Source: Gautieria morchelliformis (taxonomy: Eukaryota > Basidiomycota > Agaricomycetes > Gomphales > Gomphaceae). From it: a stretch of DNA of 64,000 nucleotides. Below the pieces are notes generated by a model that was given only the letters and a program-made list of their open reading frames with translations, was not told where the DNA came from and searched no databases. Shown one piece after another: positions 48,649 to 61,049 of the stretch (the stretch's first letter is position 1; each line of letters begins with the position of its first letter). A program made the translations under genes and the position numbers. The stretch spans positions 1 to 64,000 of the forward strand of contig WHVA01000199.1 of assembly GCA_015179125.1 (NCBI GenBank), read 5' to 3'.

Positions 48649-50593
48649 ATGGAAGCCGCTCTAGCAGAGATGAGTGTCGATGACCTCATGCAAGACATTG
48701 AAGAGGATGTCGATTTTATTTCTAAAGGCGTGTTCTGCCATTTTATTCACGTCTAACCTGTTTATAATACTTTCTAGCTGAGGAGGAGGACATGTTCGAA
48801 TCCGATTTTGCGAGTACTGATGAGGACGTGGACGAGGAGGCGGCAGGAGAGAACGAACTTCAGGAGGAGGAGAAGCGTGCTAAGAAGGTATCCGGATCGT
48901 GGCTCTTGAGCTCATAACACTGTCTTATTCGACGAGTCCAGGTTGCCCGCCAAAAAGCTCTCAACATTTCGAAGACCCCTGTACGCAAAGTGACTTTCCA
49001 TTCAGTAGCCCCCAGCAGAGAAGAAACCGGTCCCTCTACTTCGAAGGCAAAATTGAAACCGCAACGCCGGGTGTCACTGGGTCAAGTCGTCGATGCTGAG
49101 ACGGGGAAGGTCTTGGAAATGAACAAACGACAAAGCACCCGAGAGGCCACCAGACTCAATACCAGAGAATTGCTATCTAGGCTCAAGCATGCTGAGGGCC
49201 GCAGGGTGCGTTCCTCTTAGCACTATCGAGCGTGAATGCGATATTCAATTGGACCGCCTTTAGGCATCATTGACCAAACGACCAAAGGAGGTGGAACGCC
49301 GCAAGACGCAGGCTGAGCTCATTACTGCGGCGCTGGACATGGAAGAAGACAACATAAAGTCGCACCGCGACTATCTCGTCACGGAGGAAGAAAGACGAAA
49401 GAAGGCGCGTGTCGTCAAGCCCACGACAGTTGGACCAAAGATACGATGGCGGAGCCGCGTCGAAGATGTTACTGTAACGGTGTACGAACCTGCGGTTCCG
49501 CTGTCTCAGTCACAGCGTCCGAGCTGGTCAAGCCCCTTTGCTCCCACTGCAAGTTCATCTGCTAAATCTGGGACACCGTATCAGACTCCCTATGCTGCAC
49601 CATCCACAGGCCAGCCTCCCTCTAGTACTTCATCCCAAACCTCACAGCCGCACCAGGCTTCTCAGTACTCTTTTGCCTATGCTGCGTCAAGTACTCAAAC
49701 TATGCCGACCAGTTCTACGACTTCACCGAAACCAGCCACTCAGGGGACACCAGCGAACTCACAGTCATATGCCAATCAATACTACCAATACTCTTATTAC
49801 ACCCCGCAAACACAGTCTCCACAATCGCAGTATCAGCCGTATGGATCATATTATTCCTACCAGCAACCGGCAGGCCAGTACACATCACCACAACAACCGC
49901 GACCACATCTGCAATTGCACCCACAAGGTCAGATAGCGCGGAAGGCGACAGAAAAACAGGCGAAGAACTTTGTCGAAATTCTTGTGAATGAAGAGCGGCC
50001 TCAGGATAAACCGACATGGCGAGAGACGATGAACGCACTTTTTGGGGAGCATGCAGATTGGGATAACGTGCGCGTTTACGTGGGGAAAAACCGGCCATTT
50101 GGTAAGCAAACTCTTTCGCGACAGGTCTCAATAGTCTGATGTGGCGCTTGCGAGCATAGCTCGACAGATTCAGACATGTCCCATCACTGGTTTGCAAGCG
50201 CGATATCGCGATCCTCGTACAGGGGTCCCTTATGCCAATGCAGGTGCCTTCCGTATCCTGACGCGGTTGTTAGCACAGGAGTATGTTTGGTCCCCCGCTG
50301 GAGCACCAGATGGAATAGGCGTATTCGTAGGGCACGAGAAACAACGCGGGGCCGCGGGTGTCCCGGATTGTTGGGGAGAGGCGATGGCTGGTGTGGAGGA
50401 CAATTGGCAGAAGAGGCGGGTGGAAGGAAATAAAGAGAAAGTGAAGGAGGATGAGAAGGAGAAGGAGGTGCGAGTTGGCGAGAGGAGGAGTTCTCGGATT
50501 GCAAGCGAGGGCGGAGAGGCGACTGAGAAGTCGCCAGCAGCAATGGATGTTGATAAAGCTACTGAGGGTGAACAGTCAGTGATGTCTTCGTAA
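48649..50593 (+). CDS. SWC2: YL1 family chromatin protein (Swc2/Vps72), H2A.Z chaperone of the SWR1 complex
   Basis: Subunit that recognises H2A.Z-H2B for deposition by SWR1. Exons are 48,649-48,727, 48,778-48,887, 48,942-49,205, 49,264-50,101 and 50,160-50,593. The N terminus has an acidic YL1 region (E-E-D-M-F-E-S-D-F-A-S-T-D-E-D), then a basic helix-rich region and a long Ser/Gln/Tyr-rich low-complexity middle. The C-terminal YL1 domain is C-P-I-T-G-L-Q-A-R-Y-R-D-P-R-T-G (about 50,178) followed by A-F-R-I-L. The first intron appears to be a GC-AG intron, the only choice that keeps frame. The C-terminal tail is charged. Confidence 0.88.
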
Positions 50594-50734
50594 TAACCTC
50601 TCAAGCAAGCCAACTTCTGGATGTCACCGAGTCGGTGCACAACTTCCAGCTCAGTGTGTATATGGTGGGAATCTGCAAGACTGCACACGACCTCATGACT
50701 GGTCGCGGATAATAATATGCCATTTGCCAAACTT

Positions 50735-51978
<1,244 letters not shown>

Positions 51979-52263
51979 ATGACGGCGCAAGTGGCCTCGG
52001 TGGAGAGGCTAAGATCACTCATGGGATACACCTGGAGAATCTCTATCCAAGACAAGCGCATATTCCTCGGGACACTCGTTTGCACAGACAAGGACAAAAA
52101 CATTATCTTGACCAACGCTGATGAAATGAGGCGCGGTGAGCCTAACGGGAGATACGTGGGTATGATCATGATACCCTGGCGATGGGTGGTCAAAGCGGAG
52201 GTCGAGTGGACAGCGTATATGGAAAACGAAGAAGCCAATGGTGAGAACCCGCTATATACTTAG
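51979..52263 (+). CDS. NAA38: NatC N-terminal acetyltransferase auxiliary subunit, LSM-domain protein
   Basis: Single-exon protein of 94 residues starting M-T-A-Q-V-A-S-V-E. The Sm-like fold is recognisable by L-R-S-L-M-G-Y-T-W-R-I, G-T-L-V-C-T-D-K-D-K-N-I-I-L and G-M-I-M-I-P-W-R-W-V-V-K, the pattern of LSMD1/Naa38. These proteins support NatC acetylation of Met-hydrophobic N termini. An upstream in-frame ATG at 51,910 overlaps the DPM1 side and is unlikely. Confidence 0.75.
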   Translation: MTAQVASVERLRSLMGYTWRISIQDKRIFLGTLVCTDKDKNIILTNADEMRRGEPNGRYVGMIMIPWRWVVKAEVEWTAYMENEEANGENPLYT

Positions 52264-52563
52264 AGCCTTCCGCTGCTATCCTGTGGTGAGTTGCGGCGCG
52301 TCTAGTGCACCCAGACACTAGGCTAATGTAGTACAGTTCTAGCCGATCATTATCTATCGTACATGTACGGAAGTCAACATGGGCTAATTAACTGTTGAGA
52401 CAGCACATGGTGAGTTAGCCAATAGAATTTTTTTTTTCTCGTTCTAAATGGTTACTTCAGCCCGGCCAGCCCGTGTACACTTCACTGGTAGACTTACGCC
52501 TGTGTCATTTCTCGGGCACCAGAATTGCATCATTAATATTAGACATATTTTAGTTCATTGGCT
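52264..52563. other. Intergenic region, nothing identified
   Basis: 300 bp between the convergent NAA38 and the conserved hypothetical gene. AT-rich with a T10 run near 52,429. It probably holds both transcript ends. Confidence 0.5.
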
Positions 52564-53900
52564 TCACATGGCCCCCTCTCCCTCAGTGCAGGATCCATAA
52601 AGGCTACTCAGCCATGCCTTCTCAACTACTGCGAGCATCATCCCCCTCGCCACTATGTCTGGAGGCGTTTGACTGTCGAAGTGATGAATAATGCCGGCGA
52701 GGACCTGAACAGCGGCAGAGGAGAGCAGGGACTGAGTACCTGATTCATGGGTTGTTGCTGGCGGTAACAGATCAAGCGCAACATGCAGGACAGAGCAGTG
52801 ATACCATAGGGAGTCTTTACGAGCGAGCTTCCCTACGCGACGCTGACGCGTATGCTCCGGAGTTGTTGACTCTGTGTCAGTGGCGATCGTCCATAGACTT
52901 TCGATCTCTTTCACGGTTTCAAAAATTATGAACTCTCGTAGCTCTCGAGTGCGTTCTTTAAGAGCACGGAGGCAGTCGATGAGTCGTCTCATAATACTTA
53001 ACAGATCAGGGCGAATGTCAGGCGGTGCAGATCTTCGGCTTGACTCCTTGAGACCAATGGACGCAAAGCCATGTACAGAAATGATGTGGAAGCCCCGTAT
53101 GATTGGACGAATGATGCGCATAGTAAGCTCACCCAAAATTTGGGGCAGAATGGAGTGTTGTGGACCTAGAGGCAGAGTCGAGTTGAGCAGGGAGAGGAGT
53201 AGATTGCAAAGGCAGCTGGCAACGTCGACACGGGACGAAATCGGGACTACGGATGGTCCTCGTGCAATAACAGCAGTGAGAAGGTTTTCGAGAGCTGCGA
53301 GAGAGCGTTTGATGTTGAGAATAAGGATCGCTTGGGCAGTCTCACCCAGGCAGTTCGCGTCAGATTGCTGGATTGTTCGAAAAGAGGTTAGAATATCGAG
53401 AGAGTCCTTGAGCGCTGGAAGACTGGGTCCTACGCGTGGCGGTACCAAGGCCGCGTCAATGGCGTAGCGATATAAAATATGGTGCGCACCTGAGCGTAGG
53501 TCGCTGACAAGTGTCCGAAGGTCTAGCCTGTCTGAAAGCGTCTTTGGTGCCAACTTCCGTTTCTTTTTGGGTGGCTGTGATGATTGAACATCGGCACTGG
53601 AGTCGTCTAGAGGCGTCGGTGCCGTCTTTAGGGCTAAGGTTTCTGTACGGTGTGGGTCAAAGCGACGAACGTTCATTAAGCTTGTATTTTACCAAGTTCG
53701 TGCTTTTGTGCACGCAATTTCAATAATTCGTTTTCTTTTTCTAACTCCAACGCTCGTTGTCGCCAGGGATCTTCTTCGTCTGGTACACGGCGGCCATTGT
53801 GGCTAACTCCATGGTTTAGGGACTGTTGGTCAGTTGGAGCAAGCGGGAACAACGCTTTGAGATCAATAAGATAAGCTGGTGACGCGAGGTTAGTATCCAA
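52564..53900 (-). CDS. Conserved hypothetical protein with coiled coil and nuclear-type basic motif
   Basis: I do not recognise the family. Two frames that meet at TAATG (53,674-53,678) join into one gene if the 50-bp GT-AG intron 53,643-53,692 is removed, which restores a continuous frame (H-E-L then E-T-L-A-L-K). The first exon encodes a predicted coiled coil (W-R-Q-R-A-L-E-L-E-K-E-N-E-L-L-K-L). The second has a K-K-K-R-K nuclear-type motif and then a long helical region, rich in Leu, of about 320 residues. The start may be at 53,900 or further upstream: an open frame to 54,072 (M-S-S-G-Y-Y-R) ends near a TACTAAC branch-point word, but I could not find a phase-consistent splice. Confidence 0.6.
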
Positions 53901-54322
53901 TTAAGCACTGTGAAGTAGCGTGGCCAACTCGAACCTGGTAATGATTGGTCTGGTGGTTTATGCGAGAGGACGGCCAGAGCCTTACATATACGTCAGAGGA
54001 AGCTGTGAAGTCCCTGAGCTCGCTTACAATTCCAAGGTGAACGCGTTTAGCTCTATAATAGCCAGAAGACATGAGTCAAAGAGATAGACATGTGTATGGA
54101 CGACTGTGTACGCGTTCAAGCCATGATAAGTATTACAGTCGCTAAGATTATACAGGGTCATTGTAGCTATGGTCCGCAATGAGTAAAACAATGAGTAAAA
54201 TGGAGCCGTGGTTTATAAATGTTAGAAATGAGGAGTGGCGGAACAAAGGAGAAATAAATGCTTCAAATAGGAATATTGCCATAATGAATGGAAACGACCC
54301 GAGATCACCAACTTGGCGTACA

Positions 54323-56303
54323 TCACAAGTACTTGCTTTTGTAAATCCATGCCAGTCCAACAGTACTCGCGCCCTGCGCAACCTTCAATAAGAGAGGAAC
54401 ATGTCAGAACTCGGCCGGAAACCAGTGGCACGGTACTCACTGCTGCACGATACCATTTTGCGGCCTCCTTTAAATTCTTCTTACACCCCTTGCCATTGGC
54501 TAGGCAGTAACCTAATTCTTGCTGGGCATCACTATCACCCAGTCGCGCCGCGACTTGGAAGTAGCTCTGCAAATAGCGTCAGACATTAAAATAAAATATG
54601 TGGCACCATGATCGGTTACATACTACAGCCATCTTCTTATCTTGCGCCACGCCCCATCCGTGGAAGAAACACTGTCCGACCTCATAAATGGCGAGAACAA
54701 GCTCGGACTACACGTACATCAGCGTTAATAAAAAGATGACAAGAGAGGAAGCTGATAAACACACCTTTACAGCTTTCTGATCTACCCCATTTCGCGCTGA
54801 CTCTAAATCGCCTACTGCCGCCTCCGCTGCCCGCCTAAGCCATCGGAAAGCCGCCTTTTCATCTTTGGCCGTACCCCATGCATGTCGAAGGCTGAGCCCC
54901 CACATAAGCATACCAACACCACACCCGCCATCGAGCGTAGCAGCTCGCTCAAAGCACATGGCAGACTCAGTCAACCTATTCGCTTCATGATGTTGGATTC
55001 CGAGGAATAGATACTCGTCGGGGGTTGGAACTGATTGAGTTGGCTGTGTGGGAGATGGGGACGTGCGAGAGGGAGGGTTGGGAGAAGGCAGCTGCACAGC
55101 ATTTCCCCCTGGAGTATTTAGTTGCTGGAAATTAGGTGAAGATGGTGAAGGTGTCTGGCTTCCGTCGTCCAGCTGATAGAACGAATAGGCAGAATATAGA
55201 GAAGCTCTCGACATAGGGCGAGGGGATGGAGGGGAATTGGGAAGACGTATAGGCTGACTAGAAGGCCCAGGGGCAGCTTTTGGCGAGGAACTACGCGTCA
55301 TTCCAGAAGGCACTGGCTCCGAATGGGTGGACTGAGTTGTATATGCACCAGGAGAGCGAGAGGTTGCAGGTGTCCTGGGCCCTTCCCAACCCGAGTTGGC
55401 GGGGGTGGGGGATATTGAGCGCGACGAAGCACGTGAAGCGGGGGTATGATAGTTGTCTGGCTGCCAATCGTTGGCCTCCGCCGCCTGGTCGACCTGTGAC
55501 AAGAATTCTTGGTGTCGCTGCAGCTGCAGCTGTGGAGACCGCGGTGGAAAGCGGTTCCGATCCAAGACCTCCTGTTTGCTTTGTTCATCTCGTACCGATG
55601 GATATCGTATAGGGCGTGAAAAGTTTGAAATACTATACTGCGTCACGCTAGGTCGTGAAGCCAAAGGTCGGGTGGAGCTTTCAGGCAGCTTGTGAGGGGA
55701 TGCACGAGGCGAGGACGAAGTAGGAGAGGATACAACCACGGTGGGGACAGCTGTTGGAGTGGGAGATTCGTACTGTCGGAATGAAAAAGGGTCTACGCCG
55801 CCGGAGCTGCTCCGCCAAGTATCACGGTTAGGCTGATTTGATCTATCCATTTGCACTGTTGCGTCAGAACTATGGGATGCCCAAGACTGGCGATCGTGTT
55901 GAGGTAGATTTGTTGAAGAAGAAGGGGTAGGTGACCGGGATAACTGGCCCCCTACTGCATCAGTGATGTACGTGAAACCGGGAGTGTCGGGCGTAGGGGA
56001 AAAGGATCGCGAATTGGACATGCGGCTATAGACACTTTCGTCGTCTCGAGACCAAGACAAGTGTTGACCCTGGTGGCCGTTATTGTCATCTTCTCTAAGA
56101 TATGATGACGCAGTAGACGCGGAGGTACGAAAACGTGTGTGCAGTAGTGGAGAAGATGGATTACGATCTAGTGGTTGCGATTCACCATGCTGAGGGAGAG
56201 GCTGAAGTCGAGGATTGGTCTGCACACGACGAGAAGACTGTCCGACGAGGGTGTCCAATGGAGACTTGTGGTAGAGAGAGTCCGTAACTGTGGACTCTGC
56301 CAT
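54323..56303 (-). CDS. Sel1-repeat protein (Dsf2/Skt5-like)
   Basis: The N-terminal 400 residues are Ser/Pro-rich and low in complexity. The C-terminal region has three to four Sel1 (TPR-like) repeats, including S-A-M-C-F-E-R-A-A, D-E-K-A-A-F-R-W-L-R-R-A-A, F-F-H-G-W-G-V-A-Q-D-K-K-M-A, D-A-Q-Q-E-L-G-Y-C-L-A-N-G-K-G-C and A-A-K-W-Y-R-A-A, ending V-G-L-A-W-I-Y-K. Introns split the repeat region near 54,713-54,765, 54,570-54,625 and 54,390-54,450. The layout matches fungal scaffold proteins related to chitin-synthase activators. No CaaX box is at the end, so an Skt5 assignment is not secure. The methionine at 56,303 is preferred to the upstream one at 56,420. Confidence 0.75.
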
Positions 56304-56814
56304 CAGTACCAAGGCCAATGTTAGGGTTGAGGAGAAAGGGAGAGGTGGCTGCTCAGCCGCCGCTGCACGGCCGTGCTCCGGGCGGGCGAGTCCGGGCGTC
56401 ACCCCTACTATCATACGCACGCCGTAGATTTAGCACTGCCTCCGGCCAGGGCAGCATCGAACACATCACGTCGAACATACAAGTACGTAGTAAGTGGCAC
56501 GCCTCAAATACAAACCTTCCTTTGGACAGCTAGCCACTGAAGTCAAAGGCGGCATCGGTGGGGCTGAGGGAGGGGGAGTTGGTGGAGGCGGACACCATGA
56601 TGGGGATGAATTTTCGAGTGACTCAAATCTACTGCCGACAGAATGTTGTAACCCTGGACTAACATTATTGGATGCCAAACGTGACATACTTAAGCACGAG
56701 GTCATGTATACCTTCATGCAAGTTGGAGTGTGAAAATCCCTCGCGAAATATTGCTGCATGCTCAGATGTCTCCCACACCGAACATAATAACCAAAATAAG
56801 CCCAGATCCAAGAA

Positions 56815-58752
56815 GGGATGCTAACACCAAAAATACAGCAATGCAGCTGATCAAAAAGACTCGAGCACTTTGTGCAAAACCGTAGCACCAAACCCATGAT
56901 AAGCCTATCCCACTCGACTGATGGATCTAGCTCCCAAGTACTTCCACCCTTCCCACTTCCCAGTTCCTATGTTCCGAACATTGAACCACATTCCGGTATC
57001 CAAGCCAAGGCCCAGCAGCGTTACTGCACCAGGAGAATGACTGACTGGCGTAGGCGGCTGCACAAGTATACCCCCCATGCTCTCCCAAGCCTGCCAGGCC
57101 CTGCCCTGCCATCTTCTGTGGTGAGGGACATTGGATGCATCCAGTGCAAAGATATCAATTACTCCAGGTTGCGGCGATACAGCATTTATACCATGGAATT
57201 TCCCATGGATAGTCTCAAGTCCGGAATGCCGACCGTTCTCTGCAACAAACGGTCAGTGCCGTCCCCCTCGGGTAAAATGCATTACTTACGGAACGAGACT
57301 CGAATCACATTGCCCTCAGAATCAATCCCGAAAACATCCACATGTCCAGGCTGGGCGGAAACCGCTTTTGGCGATTCCGCCCAATGCCCCGGCAGCTTCT
57401 CGGACTTGCTCCAACGTGAGTCAACGTGCCAATGGTAGTGATAGAGTGCATTGTCCTGATGGCCCACGGCAAATACTGAAACATCGGATGGTCCTGTGGT
57501 GACGGCGGTGGGCGTATGCGTGAAAGCACCATCAAGCTTCTCGTACTCTTTGCCAGCCGGGGTGTATGTTTGCCCGTCCCAAGATTTATGATGCAGCGCA
57601 CGGTCCGTCCCGATATGGAGAATATGCAGCGTCCCCTTCCTATTCGTAACAGCAGGCGGCGCAATCAGCTTCCCGCCAATATTGTTAAATGGGCCGAAAT
57701 CTCCCCACTGGACTAGGTCGAAGTGTGCCTGATGTAGTGACTGGTCTTCGGCGACCATGAATGCGGTAAGATAATTCATTGCACGTGAGACGGTGACGGG
57801 CTCATAGATCCATTTTCCACCATTCTGATGCCAGCCTGCCCAGTTTGTGTCGTTAGCGGGGTCTTTATACGTCCAGTGGAGGGAGTGGTCTGGGGCAAGT
57901 ATGAAGGCGTTGATACGCTTCGGCGCGAGGGAGACCATGTCGAGAAAACGTCTTACTGCGGGTCAGCATGTTGGTACAGCCCAGAGTGAAACGTTACTCA
58001 CAGGTTAGAAGCAGTGCACGAGAGCACCTTGATAGAACACACGCCTCATGATTTATACTCTGGGGATGAGATAGCCGCTATACATTATGTCAGACACATG
58101 GGCTACAAGTGTTACCAGGTTGACGGGTGAAAGGCGGAGAGGGAACCTTCAGGGCATCCAAGGATGAATAGCAGTGCCCAGTGGCACATACGGCGTCGAG
58201 CTGCCTGTTCGATTGATTCGTCCCCTATACTGCCAATACACGCCACAAATGGGGGGAGAAAGGGCGCAAACCAGCTCCCCATGCGTGGAGAGGAACGCTG
58301 TCACATTGCGCCGCATGAATCAGAAGCATAGACACCGAATATTTACTTGTGGTCTATCTGGAATCAGAGGTGTGAAGACGATAAATGTCCGTGCTGAAAC
58401 ATAATGGTAGCAAAAACGTACCATTAAATTAGTCAGAATATCGAGCAATATCAACGCATCTGTACACTAAATTGGGCTGAAGGCCATTCGAGGGTGCTCA
58501 CCGGATGGGCGGAAACTTTGAATTTCAAATATTTACACCATGGAGTAGGTGTACAGACGGCAATGGGACATCAGGTACAAAGGCGACGGGTAACACACGT
58601 CAGATCCATGAGATGGACACGGAAAGATTCACTGCCAGCAGCAGCCACACTACCCGCCGTCTGCGATGCAATAAATGTTCTTCTCAAAATCGGTGAATTC
58701 AAAGCATAGAAAGGTAGTCGTAGTGTAGAGCTGCCTGGGTTATGCACTAGCT
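56815..58752 (-). repeat. Right arm of the inverted duplication, inner part
   Basis: Matches 43,890-46,155 in inverted orientation, including the entire lectin gene, its intron, the upstream region and spacer blocks (for example the segment before tatgcactagct at about 58,735-58,752). Similarity ends abruptly at about 58,752 and resumes at 63,257. Confidence 0.9.
56905..57938 (-). CDS. Beta-propeller lectin-like protein, right copy
   Basis: Full-length inverted duplicate of the gene at 45,016-46,052, with the same start, a 50-bp intron at the same place (57,240-57,289) and the same end (S-I-S-R-V-G). The first exon product differs from the left copy at only a handful of residues (for example K/Q and R/K changes). 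The last repeat differs more, with G-L-G-L-D-T-G-M-W replacing G-I-G-K-D-A-G-L-W. The frame is open throughout, so both copies can be functional. Confidence 0.75.
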
Positions 58753-58784
58753 GGGTCTTCCCTGGCCCACCAAGACTGATGATG
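57939..58784. other. Duplicated spacer, no gene
   Basis: Inverted match to the spacer at 43,890-45,015. It includes a counterpart of the pre-lectin GTGAGTAACGT-like site and the segment around 58,190-58,260. Small indels separate the copies. Homology stops at about 58,752. Confidence 0.6.
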
Positions 58785-59254
58785 TCAATGGAAGCGGACC
58801 TCGCCCAATGAAGGCCACTCGGCCCATAGACTGGCAGCCAGGCTATCGAGCCCATATCTTGTAAGAGTGGTGTAATTGTCCCAGCACCAAAAGGTACGCA
58901 TGGCAGTGTCCACGCCTGCGTCGGCAGCGACTATCTTGGCCCAATAGCGCTCCATGCACCCTTCTGCTTCTATGTCGATGAGAGACCGAACGTTGAACTT
59001 CGATTTATCATCAGCACTACGAGCATACACATATTTCAGTTCACTAATATTTACCAATACATTGATTCCTTCATTCCGCCATGTCGCTTCTTCAGGCTCT
59101 TCTGTGACCATTGTTCGGTGGACAGTGCGAGCTAACAAGAAAAGGCAGCTTGTAAATAATGCTTTTTCTCCAAGAGTCTCCACAGGTGCTCGGGAGCGTC
59201 CAACAGTAACTTCAGATGGGCAGAAAGTGATTGTAATACCTTCAAATGTGCATC
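58785..59254 (-). pseudogene. COG1: COG1 (Golgi tethering complex subunit) fragment, frameshifted
   Basis: On the minus strand 59,254-59,150 reads D-A-H-L-K-V-L-Q-S-L-S-A-H-L-K-L-L-L then D-A-P-E-H-L-W-R-L-L-E-K-K. This is a conserved segment of COG complex subunit 1, which acts in retrograde Golgi transport. A frame change near 59,150 is needed to continue with L-F-L-L-A-R-T-V-H-R-T. The rest of the frame, to the stop at 58,785, is not clearly COG1. The piece lies at the inner edge of the 4.5-kb segment that splits the duplication arm. It is a remnant: most of the roughly 900-residue protein is absent. Confidence 0.6.
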
Positions 59255-59389
59255 TAAAATGCGTAATAGCGGAATCTTCACGTCATGTCATGGAAGCCTT
59301 AGCTGAGATGCGAGAAACCGTCGCGCCAGATGAACCTCAAAGAAAACCATGCAGCTCGTCAATCCGTGGGAAGGGCGGTTTGTAGGCAT

Positions 59390-59686
59390 GGTTGTTCAAG
59401 TAGGGTGGTCTTTTAATTCCTAAGAATGAAAGGCTGCGAAGCTCGATTGGATGTGGGCGGTGTGTCGGGGTTGAATCGACAGCCTTCGACGTCGCCCGCG
59501 GCGCGAACTTCGAGCTTCAAAGCACTACCTCCCAACGGCCGGGGTTTCCTGGGTGTTACGCGCAACTGAGAGCGATCATGTGACTCCTACACGATGACTG
59601 CATCACGTGATGCACTAGCAGCACTAAAACCGGAGGGCTCAAATTGAGCGAAATTCGAAGATTGGAATTTCTACGAATTTGACGCG
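59390..59686. other. Upstream region of the BioF-type gene
   Basis: 297 bp without a gene. It contains atcatgtgactcc and catcacgtgatgc words (CACGTGATG is an E-box-type site) 50-100 bp before the start codon. Confidence 0.4.
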
Positions 59687-61049
59687 ATGGGTGAACTCGA
59701 GGGGAAGCTCAAAAAAGCCTTAAAGTCACGCGAGGACCGCACAATTCTCCGGCGCCTTCCCACCGGGACTGGATCCCTCATCGACTTCTGTTCCAACGAT
59801 TATCTCTCCCTAGCCTCCAATTCACATCTTCGAAGTCGTTTTCTGAAGGAACTTGGCAAACACAAGAAAATATTAGGGTCGGGAGGATCGCGGCTGCTCA
59901 CAGACATACCCGGGCACGAGGCGTTGGAAACACGTCTGACTTCATTCTTCAACGCACCTGCAGCATTGCTTTTCAACTCAGGGTTCGACGCAAACGCGGG
60001 ATTCTTCGCAGCAGTTCCGCAAGCAGGGGACGTGATACTGTACGACGAGTACATTCATGCTTCGGTACATGATGGAATGCGCTCCTCGCGCGCCCGGGAC
60101 TCAGCGTGGCCTTTCAAACATAACAGCCTAGCCTCTTTGGAACATCTTCTAAGGACAATAATTGAAGATCGAGCTGGTGTCCGAAAGGGCGAAAACAGCG
60201 TGTTTGTGGCGGTCGAGTCCCTGTATAGTATGGACGGCGATTTTGCACCCTTGGGCGAAATTGTCAGTCTTCTCGATCGAGCATTACCCTACCGAAACCA
60301 CCATCTCGTCGTTGATGAAGCTCATGCCACTGGATTATATGGCGAGAACGGTCGAGGGATTGTGTCGATGCTCGGGCTAGAGACGCGGGTTACGGCAAGA
60401 CTGCATACATTTGGCAAGGCTCTCGCGGGGTCGGGCGGTCTGTTATTATCTTCTCTGTCTCTCTGTCTGCTCAACTGCATAGCAGCTGTGATCCTGACCA
60501 GCCCATTGATCCTGGATTATTTGGTCAACTACGCACGTCCTTTCATCTACACTACAGCCTTGAATCATGCCAGCGTGATAGGCATCGGTTGTTCTTTTGA
60601 CATGCTAGAGGAAGACGCTGGAAAAGAGGTAGCGCATTTTTAGCACTCCCTTCAGAGTATCAGGTAACTTACTTACTTGGCAGCTTTCCGCGCAATTAGC
60701 TTACATATGTGCACATTTTCTACGCGTCCTTCAAAGTTACCTCAGAACTTCCTCGGGTAGCTGGATTTATCTACCTGAAATGTTGTGGACGCCAGAAAAT
60801 GACGTCGCGTCTCCCATCATTCCCTTAATAACACGTTACCCTCGGCCCCTGGCAGCTTACCTTCAGAAACTAGGGTTTTTGACACGCCCAATCACTTATC
60901 CTACTGTCCCAAAAGGGATGGACAGAATACGAATATGCCTACACGCAGGCAATACCATTGAGGGTGTCGATGGGCTTCTGGCAGGCATTATGGCCTGGGC
61001 GGATACACAGAGACGAGCGGAGTCACCTAACGTTTCCTCCAAACTCTAG
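59687..61049 (+). CDS. 8-amino-7-oxononanoate synthase-type PLP enzyme (biotin synthesis)
   Basis: Alpha-oxoamine synthase that condenses pimeloyl thioester with alanine in the biotin pathway. Three exons with introns 60,438-60,482 and 60,629-60,683. Visible features: F-C-S-N-D-Y-L-S-L, G-S-G-G-S-R-L-L, F-N-S-G-F-D-A-N, Y-D-E-Y-I-H-A-S, the PLP-contacting V-D-E-A-H-A-T-G, and the lysine motif T-F-G-K-A-L-A-G-S-G (family usually T-F-S-K). The C-terminal domain ends with R-I-C-L-H-A-G-N-T. Length is normal and the frame intact. Among close relatives (KBL, ALAS) the N-terminal S-L-I-D-F-C-S-N-D-Y-L favours BioF. It lies wholly inside the 4.5-kb segment splitting the right arm. Confidence 0.83.

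Noticed and set aside
52564..52743. Small plus-strand frame opposite the conserved hypothetical gene
   Set aside because: It is an antisense shadow of the minus-strand coding sequence.
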